A stretch of 18,270 nt of DNA from an uncultured Bacilli bacterium (GTDB lineage: Bacteria; Bacillota_I; Bacilli_A; RF39; UBA660). The stretch lies in contig CANUCD010000007.1 in assembly GCA_947856335.1 (NCBI GenBank), positions 1 through 18,270 on the forward strand. The letters are read 5' to 3'. The notes beneath the pieces are model-generated. The model was given only the letters and a program-made list of their open reading frames with translations, was not told the origin of the DNA and made no database searches. The position numbers were made by a program, and so were the translations under genes. Positions within the stretch are counted from its first letter, which is position 1. The number at the start of each line of letters is the position of its first letter. Shown here piece by piece: positions 1 through 10,489 of the stretch.

Positions 1-826
1 TCATAAATTTAAAAATAAATTGCATTTGTCGCTCCATATCTTGATTACCCGTTTGCGTAGTAGACATAGAATTTCTAAATGATAAATAAGTTGTTAAAAT
101 AATAAGTCCAATAATAATAATATATGCCCATTGATGATATTCAAATAATCCTTTCATTGGAGTTTGACCTAAAGTTAAACCTAAGAAAGTATCTTCAAAT
201 ATAGCAGGTGTTCTATTTATTGCTTGTAAAAACGCAAAGAACAAAGGAAGCTGTATAAAAGCAAGCAAACAACTGCCAAAAGGACTAATATTATATTTTT
301 TATAAACAAGCATCATCTCTTGTGACTTTTGAAGCATAGCTTCGTTATCAGTTCTACCTGCATATTTTTTCTCTATTCTTGCTATTTCGGGTTGAGCTTT
401 TTTCATATTATTAGATTGTTTCATCGTTTTTCTAGATATAGGCATTAAAATAAGTCTAATAAATAACCCAATTATAATAACAGATAAACCAAAACTATGA
501 ATAAAATATCCAAGTTTTAATATCAAAAAAGCTAAAGGTTTAACAAAAATACCTTCCCAAATACCATCAGCTTCATTACTAGATAACGAAAAATCAGAAC
601 AAACAGGTAAATCTTCATAATCAATCTTTGTTTGATCTTTATATTTTAAATATAATTTATCTAATTCTTCATCAACTGGACGGCATAAAATATCTTTTTG
701 TAATATTTGTCCTGTTTCACTATTTTCTACTGGTTTACCATCATCATCTACAATATAATTGCTATTACCACAAGCTGTTAGAGAAAAAAGTATTACAACT
801 AGAAAAAATATTTTAATTTTCTTCAT
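1..826 (-). CDS. yidC: Membrane protein insertase YidC/OxaA, lipoprotein form (3' end cut by window edge)
   Basis: Inserts and folds proteins in the cytoplasmic membrane, alone or with SecYEG. The first 275 codons are visible; the last membrane segments lie beyond the left edge. The N-terminus is a lipoprotein signal (MKKIKIFF, hydrophobic core, lipobox LTAC with Cys19). A polar extracytoplasmic stretch of about 70 residues (20-89) carries two cysteines (Cys48, Cys76). The conserved core follows: a membrane segment at about 112-130 with the groove arginine (Arg124 in GLFIRLILMPIS), the basic cytoplasmic hairpin (about 131-180), and a segment with the IQLPLFFAFLQAI motif (191-203). The ATG at 826 has AGAAAGGA upstream, inside the end of rnpA, and the two genes overlap by 14 nt, as in the usual rpmH-rnpA-yidC order. 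The stretch between the lipobox and the core is clearly longer than in B. subtilis SpoIIIJ. Identity is secure. Confidence 0.95.
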   Translation of the reverse strand, partial: MKKIKIFFLVVILFSLTACGNSNYIVDDDGKPVENSETGQILQKDILCRPVDEELDKLYLKYKDQTKIDYEDLPVCSDFSLSSNEADGIWEGIFVKPLAFLILKLGYFIHSFGLSVIIIGLFIRLILMPISRKTMKQSNNMKKAQPEIARIEKKYAGRTDNEAMLQKSQEMMLVYKKYNISPFGSCLLAFIQLPLFFAFLQAINRTPAIFEDTFLGLTLGQTPMKGLFEYHQWAYIIIIGLIILTTYLSFRNSMSTTQTGNQDMERQMQFIFKFM

Positions 827-1154
827 TCTTAAATCCTTTCTGTAATAAACATACTATATCTTCTTCCATTAAAGCATAAGACATATCTTTTGCTCTTCCT
901 CTTACCATTATAATATAATTTTTAGATTTTGGAAATAAATTTTTATGAGAATCAATAATCATTCTAAGCTGTCTTTTTATTTTATTTCGCTCATATGCAT
1001 GACCAAACTTTTTAGAAACAGCTAAACCAAAGCAAGGATAAGAAAGTATATTATCCTTATAATATATATGAAAACCTTTTCCTTTTAATACACGACCTGT
1101 ATTTATAATATCGGTAAAAACAAAATTTTTTTTAACTATTTCATATTTTTTCAT
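813..1154 (-). CDS. rnpA: Ribonuclease P protein component
   Basis: Basic protein subunit of RNase P, which helps the catalytic RNA (not in this window) bind and trim the 5' leader of pre-tRNAs. The product is 113 residues, normal for the family. The hallmark ERNKIKRQLR (the RNxxKRxxR motif of the RNA-binding helix) sits mid-protein, preceded by the strand FGLAVSKKFGHA and followed by NYIIMVRGRAKDM. I chose the ATG at 1154 because GGAAGTG lies just upstream at good spacing and the family begins with a short basic helix. A GTG six codons further upstream (1172) is in frame but has no ribosome-binding site. The gene lies 48 nt behind rpmH and its last codons hold the yidC start and ribosome-binding site, so coupling with yidC is likely. 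Confidence 0.95.
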   Translation of the reverse strand: MKKYEIVKKNFVFTDIINTGRVLKGKGFHIYYKDNILSYPCFGLAVSKKFGHAYERNKIKRQLRMIIDSHKNLFPKSKNYIIMVRGRAKDMSYALMEEDIVCLLQKGFKNEEN

Positions 1155-1174
1155 CAATTCACTTCCAATCACAG

Positions 1175-1203
1175 AAAAAAAATACCACTAAATAAAAAGT
1201 GGC
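1175..1203 (-). terminator. Weak hairpin plus U-tract between rpmH and rnpA
   Basis: On the minus strand the last base of the rpmH stop codon starts a hairpin (GCCACT / AGTGGT, arms around 1184-1189 and 1198-1203, 8-nt loop, one G-U pair) followed by T, A and eight Ts (1175-1182). The stem is short, so complete termination is unlikely. Partial termination would let rpmH be made in excess of rnpA and yidC, a ratio that makes sense for a ribosomal protein. That role is inference. Confidence 0.4.
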
Positions 1204-1325
1204 TACTTACATAGAACTTTACGACCTTTTTTACGTCTATTCTTTAAAATATTAGTTTCTTTTCTTGCAAAAAATCCATGTTTCTTTGCTTTTTTACGTT
1301 TATTAGGTTGAAATGTGCTTTTCAT
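1203..1325 (-). CDS. rpmH: 50S ribosomal protein L34, short form (40 aa)
   Basis: Small basic protein of the large ribosomal subunit, buried in 23S rRNA. The 40 codons start [20 protein letters not shown] and end [12 protein letters not shown], matching the L34 signature at both ends. It was too short for a normal ORF cut-off. The ATG at 1325 is preceded by a near-perfect Shine-Dalgarno (AAGGAGGTG, 1332-1340). The typical bacterial L34 is 44 residues. This one lacks four residues in the middle, where the segment after HGFRAR normally reads like MSTKNGRKVLAARRRKGRK; the first GRKV-like block is gone, leaving [15 protein letters not shown]. The gap is in frame, so the gene is intact. It is the first gene of the leftward rpmH-rnpA-yidC operon, driven by the promoter at 1357-1385. 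Confidence 0.95.
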   Translation of the reverse strand: MKSTFQPNKRKKAKKHGFFARKETNILKNRRKKGRKVLCK

Positions 1326-1356
1326 AAGTTACACCTCCTTAAAACTCAGTGGTTTA

Positions 1357-1385
1357 ATTATAATATCATATTGTAATTAAGTCAA
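1357..1385 (-). promoter_or_regulatory. SigA-type promoter of the rpmH-rnpA-yidC operon
   Basis: On the minus strand, TTGACT (1385-1380), a 17-bp spacer, then a perfect TATAAT (1362-1357). Transcription would begin near 1350, about 25 nt before the rpmH start, leaving room for its strong ribosome-binding site. It diverges from the dnaA promoter with the DnaA-box cluster in between. Confidence 0.85.
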
Positions 1386-1405
1386 GTTTTTTCGGGTTAA
1401 ACCAA

Positions 1406-1708
1406 TTATTCACTTTTTATAAACATATACTTTCTTTAAAAAATAACTTATTTAAAACTTATCCACTCATCATTTTAACTAAATTGTGAATAAAGTGTAA
1501 GTTACTAACATTTTAATATTTTTAGGAATGTTCGTACCAACCGTATCTTGTGTATCAAAATTAAGAGTTATCCACATTATCAACAATTATGTTTTCAAAA
1601 ATAAAAGTTAATAAAAAAATTTGTTAAATAAAATTTGTTGATAGTGTTGATAAATATGATTTTATAAGGTAGAATAAGGATTTATACGAGTGGATAATTT
1701 GTGGATAA
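1406..1708. other. oriC, upstream DnaA-box cluster
   Basis: DnaA boxes compared with TTATCCACA. Exact: 1568-1576 (+) and 1700-1708 (-). One mismatch or fitting TTATNCACA: 1459-1467 (+, TTATCCACT), 1485-1493 (-, TTATTCACA), 1577-1585 (+, TTATCAACA), 1645-1653 (-, TTATCAACA), 1689-1697 (-, TTATCCACT). Weaker: 1406-1414 (+, TTATTCACT), 1636-1644 (-, CTATCAACA). Two pairs abut with no gap (1568-1585 and 1636-1653) and face each other across a very AT-rich 50-bp stretch, a possible unwinding region. Position between rpmH and dnaA, with genes diverging on both sides, is the standard place for a Bacilli origin. I did not find a convincing DnaA-trio element. Confidence 0.88.
1647..1675 (+). promoter_or_regulatory. 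dnaA promoter overlapped by DnaA boxes
   Basis: TTGATA (1647-1652), exactly 17 bp, then TAGAAT (1670-1675); start of transcription near 1682. The -35 is part of the DnaA box at 1645-1653, and two further boxes (1689-1697, 1700-1708) lie just after the start. This layout predicts repression of dnaA by its own product, as in other bacteria. The leader of about 115 nt runs to the TTG start at 1797. Confidence 0.75.
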
Positions 1709-1796
1709 AAAAAATTGTCATTTTATACTTTAAATTATCAAAAAAATGCGATACAATTATGGTGTTAAACGTCAAGACTGTGGGGTGAGGTTAAAG

Positions 1797-3143
1797 TTGG
1801 GAAAAGAAGAATTACTAAAGAAATTTTTAGAAGAAATTTACAAAGAAATAAATCCAGCCAGTTTTCATGCTTGGTTCAACGATTTAGAAATAATAAACTT
1901 AACCGATGATTTAATAACATTTAAAGTCCCCATGGAAATACATAAAAAGATGCTTGGTGATAACTATTACTCACTAATAGAAAGAACTCTTAAAAATATT
2001 ACTAATATTAACTATGACATAAATTTTGTTTTAGAAAATGATTTAAAAGAATCTCCACCCATTATTGTTAATAACGAAGAAGTTACTAACAAAAACTTTG
2101 AAACAAATTTAAATCCAAATCTAAATTTTGATAATTTTGTTGTCGGAGATACGAATAGACTTGCTAAAGTAGCCGCCATGGCAGTTGCTGAAGCTCCCGG
2201 TAGAATTCACAATCCATTATTTATTTACGGAAAAAGTGGACTTGGAAAAACACATTTAATGCATGCAATAGGAAATTTTATTACCGAAAATTCAAATCGT
2301 AAAGTACTTTATTGTACCTGTGATGAATTTATGACAGAATACACTAACATAGCGAACCCCGATAATGGCAAAAATACTGTCGAATATGCAAATGATTTCA
2401 AAAATAAATATCGAAATGTTGATGTCCTAATTATTGATGATATCCAGTATTTAGTCGGAGCAGAAAAAACCCAACAAGAATTCTTTAACACTTTTAATTA
2501 TTTACATCAATCAAATAAACAAATAATTATTAGTAGTGACCGTTCTCCAGAAGACTTAAAAATACTTGAAGAGCGACTTCGTTCTAGGTTTATGTGGGGC
2601 TTACCAGTCGATATATATCCTCCAGATTTTGATTTAAGATGTCGAATTATCAAGAAAAAAATTGAAAATACATCCATTGCTAATCTAATAAAAGAAGAAA
2701 GTATCGAATATATTGCCAATGCATGTCCAAATGATATCCGTTTTCTTGAAGGCGCAATAAATAGACTAATGGCATACACAGCAATGATTGTCCCAAAAAC
2801 AATTGATCTTGAATTTACATGTGAAGCTCTAAAAGATTTTGTTAATAAAAACATCTATTCTAACAATAATATTACCAAAATTCAAAAAGCTGTCGCAGAC
2901 CACTATAACATCACTGTCGAAGACTTAAAAGGTAAAAAACGAAGCAATAAAGTTGCTCATCCAAGACAACTTGCTATGTATCTATGTCGAATGGAAACAG
3001 ATGAAACATTCCCACGAATTGGCTTAGAGTTTGGAGGAAGAGACCATTCTACTGTCATATTCGCCTGTGATAAAATAGAACAAGAATTACTTACAAATCA
3101 TGAATTAGAACTAGCAATTAAAGAGATAAAAGCAAAATTGTAA
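1797..3143 (+). CDS. dnaA: Chromosomal replication initiator DnaA
   Basis: AAA+ ATPase that binds DnaA boxes, melts oriC and helps load the replicative helicase. With the start chosen here the product is 448 residues, close to the B. subtilis protein. Domain I begins at once (GKEELLKKFLEEIYKEI..SFHAWF); a short linker follows; the AAA+ core has Walker A GKSGLGKT (about 145-152), Walker B LIIDD (211-215) and an arginine-rich ERLRSRF sensor region; domain IV carries the DNA-binding signature GGRDHSTV (413-420). I chose TTG at 1797 because GGGGTGAGG sits six bases upstream and homology starts there. The in-frame ATG at 1746 has no ribosome-binding site and would add 17 residues unlike any DnaA N-terminus. 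DnaA boxes overlap its promoter, and dnaN follows after a 142-bp gap that holds more boxes. Confidence 0.97.
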   Translation: MGKEELLKKFLEEIYKEINPASFHAWFNDLEIINLTDDLITFKVPMEIHKKMLGDNYYSLIERTLKNITNINYDINFVLENDLKESPPIIVNNEEVTNKNFETNLNPNLNFDNFVVGDTNRLAKVAAMAVAEAPGRIHNPLFIYGKSGLGKTHLMHAIGNFITENSNRKVLYCTCDEFMTEYTNIANPDNGKNTVEYANDFKNKYRNVDVLIIDDIQYLVGAEKTQQEFFNTFNYLHQSNKQIIISSDRSPEDLKILEERLRSRFMWGLPVDIYPPDFDLRCRIIKKKIENTSIANLIKEESIEYIANACPNDIRFLEGAINRLMAYTAMIVPKTIDLEFTCEALKDFVNKNIYSNNNITKIQKAVADHYNITVEDLKGKKRSNKVAHPRQLAMYLCRMETDETFPRIGLEFGGRDHSTVIFACDKIEQELLTNHELELAIKEIKAKL

Positions 3144-3177
3144 ATAACTTGTGATAAGTATGTTAATAAAAGATTAG

Positions 3178-3247
3178 TTATAAACATCAAAAATATTAAA
3201 AAATCTCCTAAATAAAAGGAAAATCAAACTTATAAACACTATCAACA
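3178..3247 (+). other. oriC, downstream DnaA-box cluster in the dnaA-dnaN gap
   Basis: TTATAAACA at 3178-3186 and again at 3230-3238, the latter directly followed by CTATCAACA (3239-3247). The last two form an 18-bp unit that differs by one base from the inverted pair at 1636-1653 upstream of dnaA. Individually the boxes are weak (two mismatches from TTATCCACA), so the repeated unit is the stronger evidence. The sequence around them (3187-3229 and 3248-3275) is almost pure A/T. A second box cluster after dnaA is what B. subtilis has, where unwinding occurs in this gap. Whether that holds here cannot be read from sequence alone. Confidence 0.6.
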
Positions 3248-3285
3248 ATGATATAAATAATAATAATTAGAAAGAAGGAATAAAT

Positions 3286-4404
3286 ATGAAATTTACAATT
3301 GAAAAAAGTGTTATCTTAGAAGCTCTAAATAATGTAATAAGAGCAATATCAACTAAAAATGTCATACCTGTATTAAATGGTATAAAATTTGAATTAAATA
3401 ATAGTGGCTTAACGCTAACAGCAAGTGATTCTGAACTAACTATTAAAGTATTTATTGAATCAATTGAAATAAAAGAAATAATAGCAACCGGAGGAATAAT
3501 TATTCAAAGTAAATATATCTTAGATATTGTAAGAAAAATGCCAAGTAATTTAATTAACTTTGAAGTAATAGATGGCATAAAAATTAAAATCTATACTGAT
3601 AATAATCAATATAACTTAAATTGTTTAGATATAAATGATTATCCTGATGTAAAACTTGAAGAAAACAAAGATCCAATAATTATCAATGGAGAAACATTTA
3701 AAACAATTATCAATCAAACTAGTTTTGCTATTTCTAATCAAGAATTAAGACCAATTCTAACTGGGGTAAACTTTAAATTTACAAAAGATGTTCTAGAAAC
3801 AGTTGCAACTGATTCTTATCGCTTAGCCAAAAAAAATATCAAACTATCTAGTTCTGTTGAAAAAGATACTGAAATAGTAATACCTGGTAAAAATATTATG
3901 GAACTAGAAAGAATAATTACCGATGATAGTGATATAGAAATTCATATACTAAGTAATAAAGTATTATTTAAGTATAAAAACATTCATTTTCAAACTAACA
4001 TATTAAGTGGAACATATCCTAATACATCTAATTTAATTCCAAGTGAATTTGCTTATATTATTAAAGTAAATAAAAAAGAATTTAATGATGCTATAGATAG
4101 AGCAGCTCTACTTACTCAAGGAAAAGATAAAAATATTGTAAAAATGAGTTTAGATAATACCAAAATGCTTATCAATTCTTATGCATCAGAAATAGGAAAA
4201 GTAGAAGAACAATTAACAGTTGAAACAAATAATTTAGAGCATCTAGAAATATCTTTCTCATCAAAATATATGTTAGAAGCAATTAAAACATTAGATGAAG
4301 AAGAAATACTTTTATTACTAAATAGTGATGTAAAACCTCTAATTATTAAATCATTAACAGATGAATCTTTAATTCAGCTAATATTACCAATAAAAACATA
4401 TTAA
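3286..4404 (+). CDS. dnaN: DNA polymerase III beta subunit (sliding clamp)
   Basis: Ring-shaped dimer that tethers DNA polymerase III to DNA and docks many repair proteins. The 372-residue product fits three clamp domains of about 120 residues each. It opens MKFTIEKSVILEALNNVIRA and shows typical clamp text: IPVLNGIKFEL near residue 30, the domain-2 block RPILTGVNFKF and ATDSYRLAKK in the middle, and ending QLILPIKTY, the hydrophobic tail that helps form the peptide-binding pocket (usual ending LI.PVR). The ATG has AGAAGGA upstream. No convincing promoter of its own is seen in the dnaA-dnaN gap, so it is probably read with dnaA. No hairpin terminator follows. Confidence 0.96.
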   Translation: MKFTIEKSVILEALNNVIRAISTKNVIPVLNGIKFELNNSGLTLTASDSELTIKVFIESIEIKEIIATGGIIIQSKYILDIVRKMPSNLINFEVIDGIKIKIYTDNNQYNLNCLDINDYPDVKLEENKDPIIINGETFKTIINQTSFAISNQELRPILTGVNFKFTKDVLETVATDSYRLAKKNIKLSSSVEKDTEIVIPGKNIMELERIITDDSDIEIHILSNKVLFKYKNIHFQTNILSGTYPNTSNLIPSEFAYIIKVNKKEFNDAIDRAALLTQGKDKNIVKMSLDNTKMLINSYASEIGKVEEQLTVETNNLEHLEISFSSKYMLEAIKTLDEEEILLLLNSDVKPLIIKSLTDESLIQLILPIKTY

Positions 4405-4407
4405 AAA

Positions 4408-4462
4408 ACGGTTCGACACGGTTTGACAAAAAAGCCACTTAAAGTGTGTTATAACTACACAC
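4408..4462 (+). promoter_or_regulatory. Candidate promoter/operator of the comK-like gene
   Basis: A perfect TTGACA (4423-4428) stands 21 bp from an extended -10 (TG at 4447-4448, TATAAC 4450-4455). That spacer is longer than the usual 17 and would weaken a simple SigA promoter. The -35 lies in the second of two abutting 10-bp repeats (ACGGTTCGAC at 4408-4417, ACGGTTTGAC at 4418-4427). The -10 lies between the arms of a perfect inverted repeat (GTGTGT 4444-4449, ACACAC 4457-4462). Both look like regulator sites, but no factor can be named. A classical ComK box (AAAA-N5-TTTT) is not seen. Confidence 0.5.
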
Positions 4463-4479
4463 GAAAGGGGGCATTTTTT

Positions 4480-4932
4480 ATGCCGTATGTTATAAACGAC
4501 AAAACATTAGCGCTTTTACCAGAACAAAAGCAAACCAAAATCTTAGAAATGGACAAAAAAATCTTAAGTCCTGATTCTATTAACAAAATAATAGAATATA
4601 ATTGTAATCTAAATGCTTCAACTCTAGAGGGAAGAAGAAAAGGAAGTACTTACTTAATAGGAGTCTCCTATAAACCACCTATTATAATAAATGAGAGTAA
4701 AGGAATTATTTTAATACCAACTCATTCAAGCAAAAACCCTAATTGTATGTGGTTTAATCTTTCAAATATATGGAAATACGGTTTAAATAATAAACATAAT
4801 GTAACTATAATATTTAAAAATCACCAAAAACTAGAAATAAACTTATGTTATTATGTTTTTGATAAACAAGTACTTCGTGCAACCCGACTTGAATCCTCTT
4901 TAAGAGGCCGAAATAACAAAAAATACCTTTAA
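4480..4932 (+). CDS. comK: ComK-family competence transcription factor
   Basis: ComK is the master activator of natural-competence genes in B. subtilis. The 150-residue product matches ComK along its core: YVINDKTLALLPE at the start; LEGRRKGSTYLIGVSYKPP (residues 49-67, compare the AGRKAGTYEVTKISHKPP block of ComK); IILIPTHSSKNPNCMWFNLS (76-95, compare the LFPTLSSTRPQCGWIS block); and LCYYVFDKQVLRATRL (122-137). It stops about 35-40 residues earlier than B. subtilis ComK, so the C-terminal tail is missing. I chose the ATG at 4480, which has AAAGGGGG upstream; an in-frame TTG at 4423 coincides with the -35 and is unlikely. The gene sits between dnaN and recF, where many Bacilli have an S4-domain gene, with its own promoter and terminator. 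The family call is firm; a working competence role is inference. Confidence 0.88.
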   Translation: MPYVINDKTLALLPEQKQTKILEMDKKILSPDSINKIIEYNCNLNASTLEGRRKGSTYLIGVSYKPPIIINESKGIILIPTHSSKNPNCMWFNLSNIWKYGLNNKHNVTIIFKNHQKLEINLCYYVFDKQVLRATRLESSLRGRNNKKYL

Positions 4933-4946
4933 AAAGGTCTTTTTTT
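4918..4946 (+). terminator. Intrinsic terminator of the comK-like gene
   Basis: ACCTT (4925-4929), a 4-nt loop, AAGGT (4934-4938), then C and seven Ts (4940-4946). The arms extend across one mismatch by pairing A4918-4923 with the T-run. The hairpin overlaps the stop codon (TAA 4930-4932). It isolates the comK-like gene from recF, although the recF promoter starts within it. Confidence 0.75.
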
Positions 4947-4947
4947 G

Positions 4948-4985
4948 TGATATAATATATTTAGGTATAGGAATACGTTTATACC
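4948..4985 (+). promoter_or_regulatory. recF promoter (extended -10) and leader hairpin
   Basis: TGATATAAT at 4948-4956 is a perfect extended -10 (TGn-TATAAT), and TTTAAA at 4928-4933 is a poor -35 at 17-bp spacing. The start of transcription would be near 4963, at the foot of a small hairpin (GGTATA 4964-4969, TATACC 4980-4985). The leader then runs about 40 nt to the recF ribosome-binding site AGGGG (5011-5015). The promoter likely serves recF-gyrB-gyrA. Confidence 0.65.
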
Positions 4986-5022
4986 ATAAATTTTTAAATA
5001 TCAGCAAAGTAGGGGCTAAAAA

Positions 5023-8027
<3,005 letters not shown>

Positions 8028-8036
8028 GAGGTTTAT

Positions 8037-10478
8037 ATGGATAAATTAGAACAAAATAATATTGTAACAGAAGTTAAAAAATCATTTCTTGAATATTCAA
8101 TGAGTGTTATTGTATCTCGTGCTTTACCTGACCTCCGAGATGGCTTAAAACCAGTACATCGAAGAATACTATATGATATGCTTCAAAATGGACTAACGCC
8201 TGATAAACAATATCGTAAATCAGCAACTATTGTTGGAGATGTTATGGGTAAATACCACCCACATGGAGATTCTAGTATTTATGATGCTATGGTAAGAATG
8301 GCACAAGATTTTAACTATCGCTATATGTTAGTAGATGGACATGGAAACTTTGGAAATATTGAGGGTTATGGAGCAGCAGCTTATCGTTATACAGAAGCAA
8401 AATTATCTAAAATATCAACAGAACTTCTAAGAGATATCAATAAAAATACTGTAAATTTTGTTCCTAACTATGATGAAACAACCAAAGAACCAGAAGTACT
8501 TCCATCTAGATTTCCAAATATATTAGTAAATGGAACTATGGGTATTGCAGTTGGTATGGCAACAAATATCCCTCCACATAATCTTGGCGAAGTAATAGAT
8601 GGATGTATTGCTTATATTGATAATCCAGATATAGATGTAACAGGTTTAATGGAGTATATTAAAGGTCCAGATTTTCCAACAGGAGCTTTGATTCTAGGTA
8701 ATAGTGGTATTAAAAAAGCATATGAAACTGGTCGTGGCACTATTACAATTAGAAGCCGTGCTCATATTGAAGAGAAAAATGGCAAACAATACATAATTGT
8801 TAATGAAGTGCCATATGGTGTAAATACTCTAGAACTTAAAAATAAAGTAGCAGAACTTGTACATAATAAAGTATTAGAAGGTATTACGGATTATCATGTT
8901 GATTTAAAAGATGGTATCAAAATAACAATAACTCTAAAAAGGGATGCAAATGCTAGTGTTATATTAAATAAATTATATAAACATACAGCTTTTCAAACAA
9001 CTTACGGAATTATTTTCTTAATGTTAGATAATGGTGTTCCAAAAACATTAGGCCTAAAAGACATTATTTCTAAATATATTGATTATCAAAAAGAAGTAAT
9101 TATCAGAAGAACGCAGTTTGATTTAGATAAAGCAGAAAAAAGAGTCCATATTTTAGAAGGATTAAAAATTGCATTAGATCATATCGATGCTGTAATTAAA
9201 CTTATTAGAGGAAGCGAATCAGACGAAGAAGCCAAAACAGGCTTAATGAATAACTTTAATTTAAGCGAAATACAAGCTGAAGCAATTTTAGAAATGCGTC
9301 TAAGAAGATTAACAGGCTTAGAAAGAAGTAAAATTGAAGAAGAATTAGAAGAACTATTAAAACTTATTCAAGAATTAAGAAGTATCCTATCTTCTGAGGA
9401 AAAAGTGTTATCAATCATTAAAGAAGAATTATTAGAAATTAAAGAAAAATATGGCGATAAACGTCGCACAGATATTGATATGACAGCTATAGAATATATT
9501 GAAGATGAATCACTTATACCAGAAGAGAATGTCTTAATTGCAATGACCAATAAAGGTTATATTAAACGTACGACATCAGATACCTTTAAAGCTCAAAAAC
9601 GAGGTGGAATGGGAGTAAAAGGAATGGCTACAAACGATGAAGATTTTGTAGAACAAATTATTAACATTTCTTCTCATGACCATGTTATGTTCTTTACTAA
9701 TAAAGGTAAAGTTTATCGCTTAAAAGGTTATGAAATACCAGAATATAATCGTCAGTCTAAAGGCTTACCAATTATAAATTTATTGCCACTTGAAAAAGAG
9801 GAAAACATAAGCTCTATTTTAGGCATTTCTTCAAAGGAAGATACAAAATATTTACTATTTGTTACTAAAAACGGTTTAGTTAAAAAAACAGCAATAGAAG
9901 AATTTGCAAACATACGTACGTCTGGAAAAATTTGTATTAACCTAAAGAATAATGACGAATTACTAGCAGTTAAAAGAACAAATGGTAATAATTATGTTTT
10001 ACTTGGTAGTGAAACAGGACGTATGGTTAAATTTAAAGAAGATAATATTCGAGCTATGGGTAGAACTGCCAGTGGTGTAAAAGGAATTAACTTAGATGGT
10101 GGAAAATGTGTTTGTGCAGAAGTAGTAAATGAAGAAGATAAAATATTGTTGGTAACTGAAAAAGGATATGGAAAAAAGACTTTAGTAAGTGAATTTAGAG
10201 AAACAAGTAGAGGCAGTAAAGGTGTAAAAGCTTTAAATATTACTGATAAAAACGGTAATATAGCCGCTGTCAAAGTTGTTGATGAAGAAAAAGAATTAGT
10301 CATAATGACAAATACAGGAACAACAATGAGAATGAGTCTTGAACAAATAAATACGCTAGGACGAGTAACTCAAGGTGTGCGTTTAATACATTTAAAAGAT
10401 AATCAATATGTTACAACTATTAGTTTAGTAGAAAAAGAAGAATTATTAGAAGAAACAGATTCACAAACCGAATTATAA
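8037..10478 (+). CDS. gyrA: DNA gyrase subunit A
   Basis: Cutting and rejoining subunit of gyrase. The 813 residues comprise the winged-helix/tower core and the C-terminal beta-pinwheel that wraps DNA. The active-site tyrosine is Tyr118 in [11 protein letters not shown]. The quinolone-determining stretch [21 protein letters not shown] (first residue 72) has Ser79 and Asp83 at the positions of E. coli Ser83 and Asp87, i.e. the susceptible residues. A GyrA-box-like QKRGGMG occurs near residue 520, at the start of the pinwheel, and supports gyrase over topoisomerase IV. The ribosome-binding site is GGAGG. The gene ends the recF-gyrB-gyrA unit, with a hairpin terminator right after it. Confidence 0.97.
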   Translation: MDKLEQNNIVTEVKKSFLEYSMSVIVSRALPDLRDGLKPVHRRILYDMLQNGLTPDKQYRKSATIVGDVMGKYHPHGDSSIYDAMVRMAQDFNYRYMLVDGHGNFGNIEGYGAAAYRYTEAKLSKISTELLRDINKNTVNFVPNYDETTKEPEVLPSRFPNILVNGTMGIAVGMATNIPPHNLGEVIDGCIAYIDNPDIDVTGLMEYIKGPDFPTGALILGNSGIKKAYETGRGTITIRSRAHIEEKNGKQYIIVNEVPYGVNTLELKNKVAELVHNKVLEGITDYHVDLKDGIKITITLKRDANASVILNKLYKHTAFQTTYGIIFLMLDNGVPKTLGLKDIISKYIDYQKEVIIRRTQFDLDKAEKRVHILEGLKIALDHIDAVIKLIRGSESDEEAKTGLMNNFNLSEIQAEAILEMRLRRLTGLERSKIEEELEELLKLIQELRSILSSEEKVLSIIKEELLEIKEKYGDKRRTDIDMTAIEYIEDESLIPEENVLIAMTNKGYIKRTTSDTFKAQKRGGMGVKGMATNDEDFVEQIINISSHDHVMFFTNKGKVYRLKGYEIPEYNRQSKGLPIINLLPLEKEENISSILGISSKEDTKYLLFVTKNGLVKKTAIEEFANIRTSGKICINLKNNDELLAVKRTNGNNYVLLGSETGRMVKFKEDNIRAMGRTASGVKGINLDGGKCVCAEVVNEEDKILLVTEKGYGKKTLVSEFRETSRGSKGVKALNITDKNGNIAAVKVVDEEKELVIMTNTGTTMRMSLEQINTLGRVTQGVRLIHLKDNQYVTTISLVEKEELLEETDSQTEL

Positions 10479-10489
10479 ATTTTAAAATT

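Noticed and set aside
628..816. 62-codon plus-strand frame rich in Leu, Ile, Tyr and His.
   Set aside because: It is antisense to the N-terminal part of yidC, whose reading frame is clear.
2507..2854. 115-codon open frame on the minus strand inside dnaA, and similar long minus-strand frames inside gyrB (7661-7996) and gyrA (9992-10303).
   Set aside because: All are antisense to well-conserved genes, have no ribosome-binding site or recognisable product, and follow from the codon bias of the plus-strand genes.
3248..3275. Period-3 run (AATAATAATAATTAG) after the downstream DnaA boxes as a DnaA-trio element.
   Set aside because: Read on the correct strand from the boxes, it does not give the 3'-[G/A]A[T/A]-5' pattern. 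It may still be part of a melting region, but the trio call is not supported.
4423..4479. N-terminal extension of the comK-like gene from TTG 4423.
   Set aside because: That TTG is the first three bases of the -35 TTGACA, the added 19 residues have no ComK similarity, and the ATG at 4480 has a strong ribosome-binding site.
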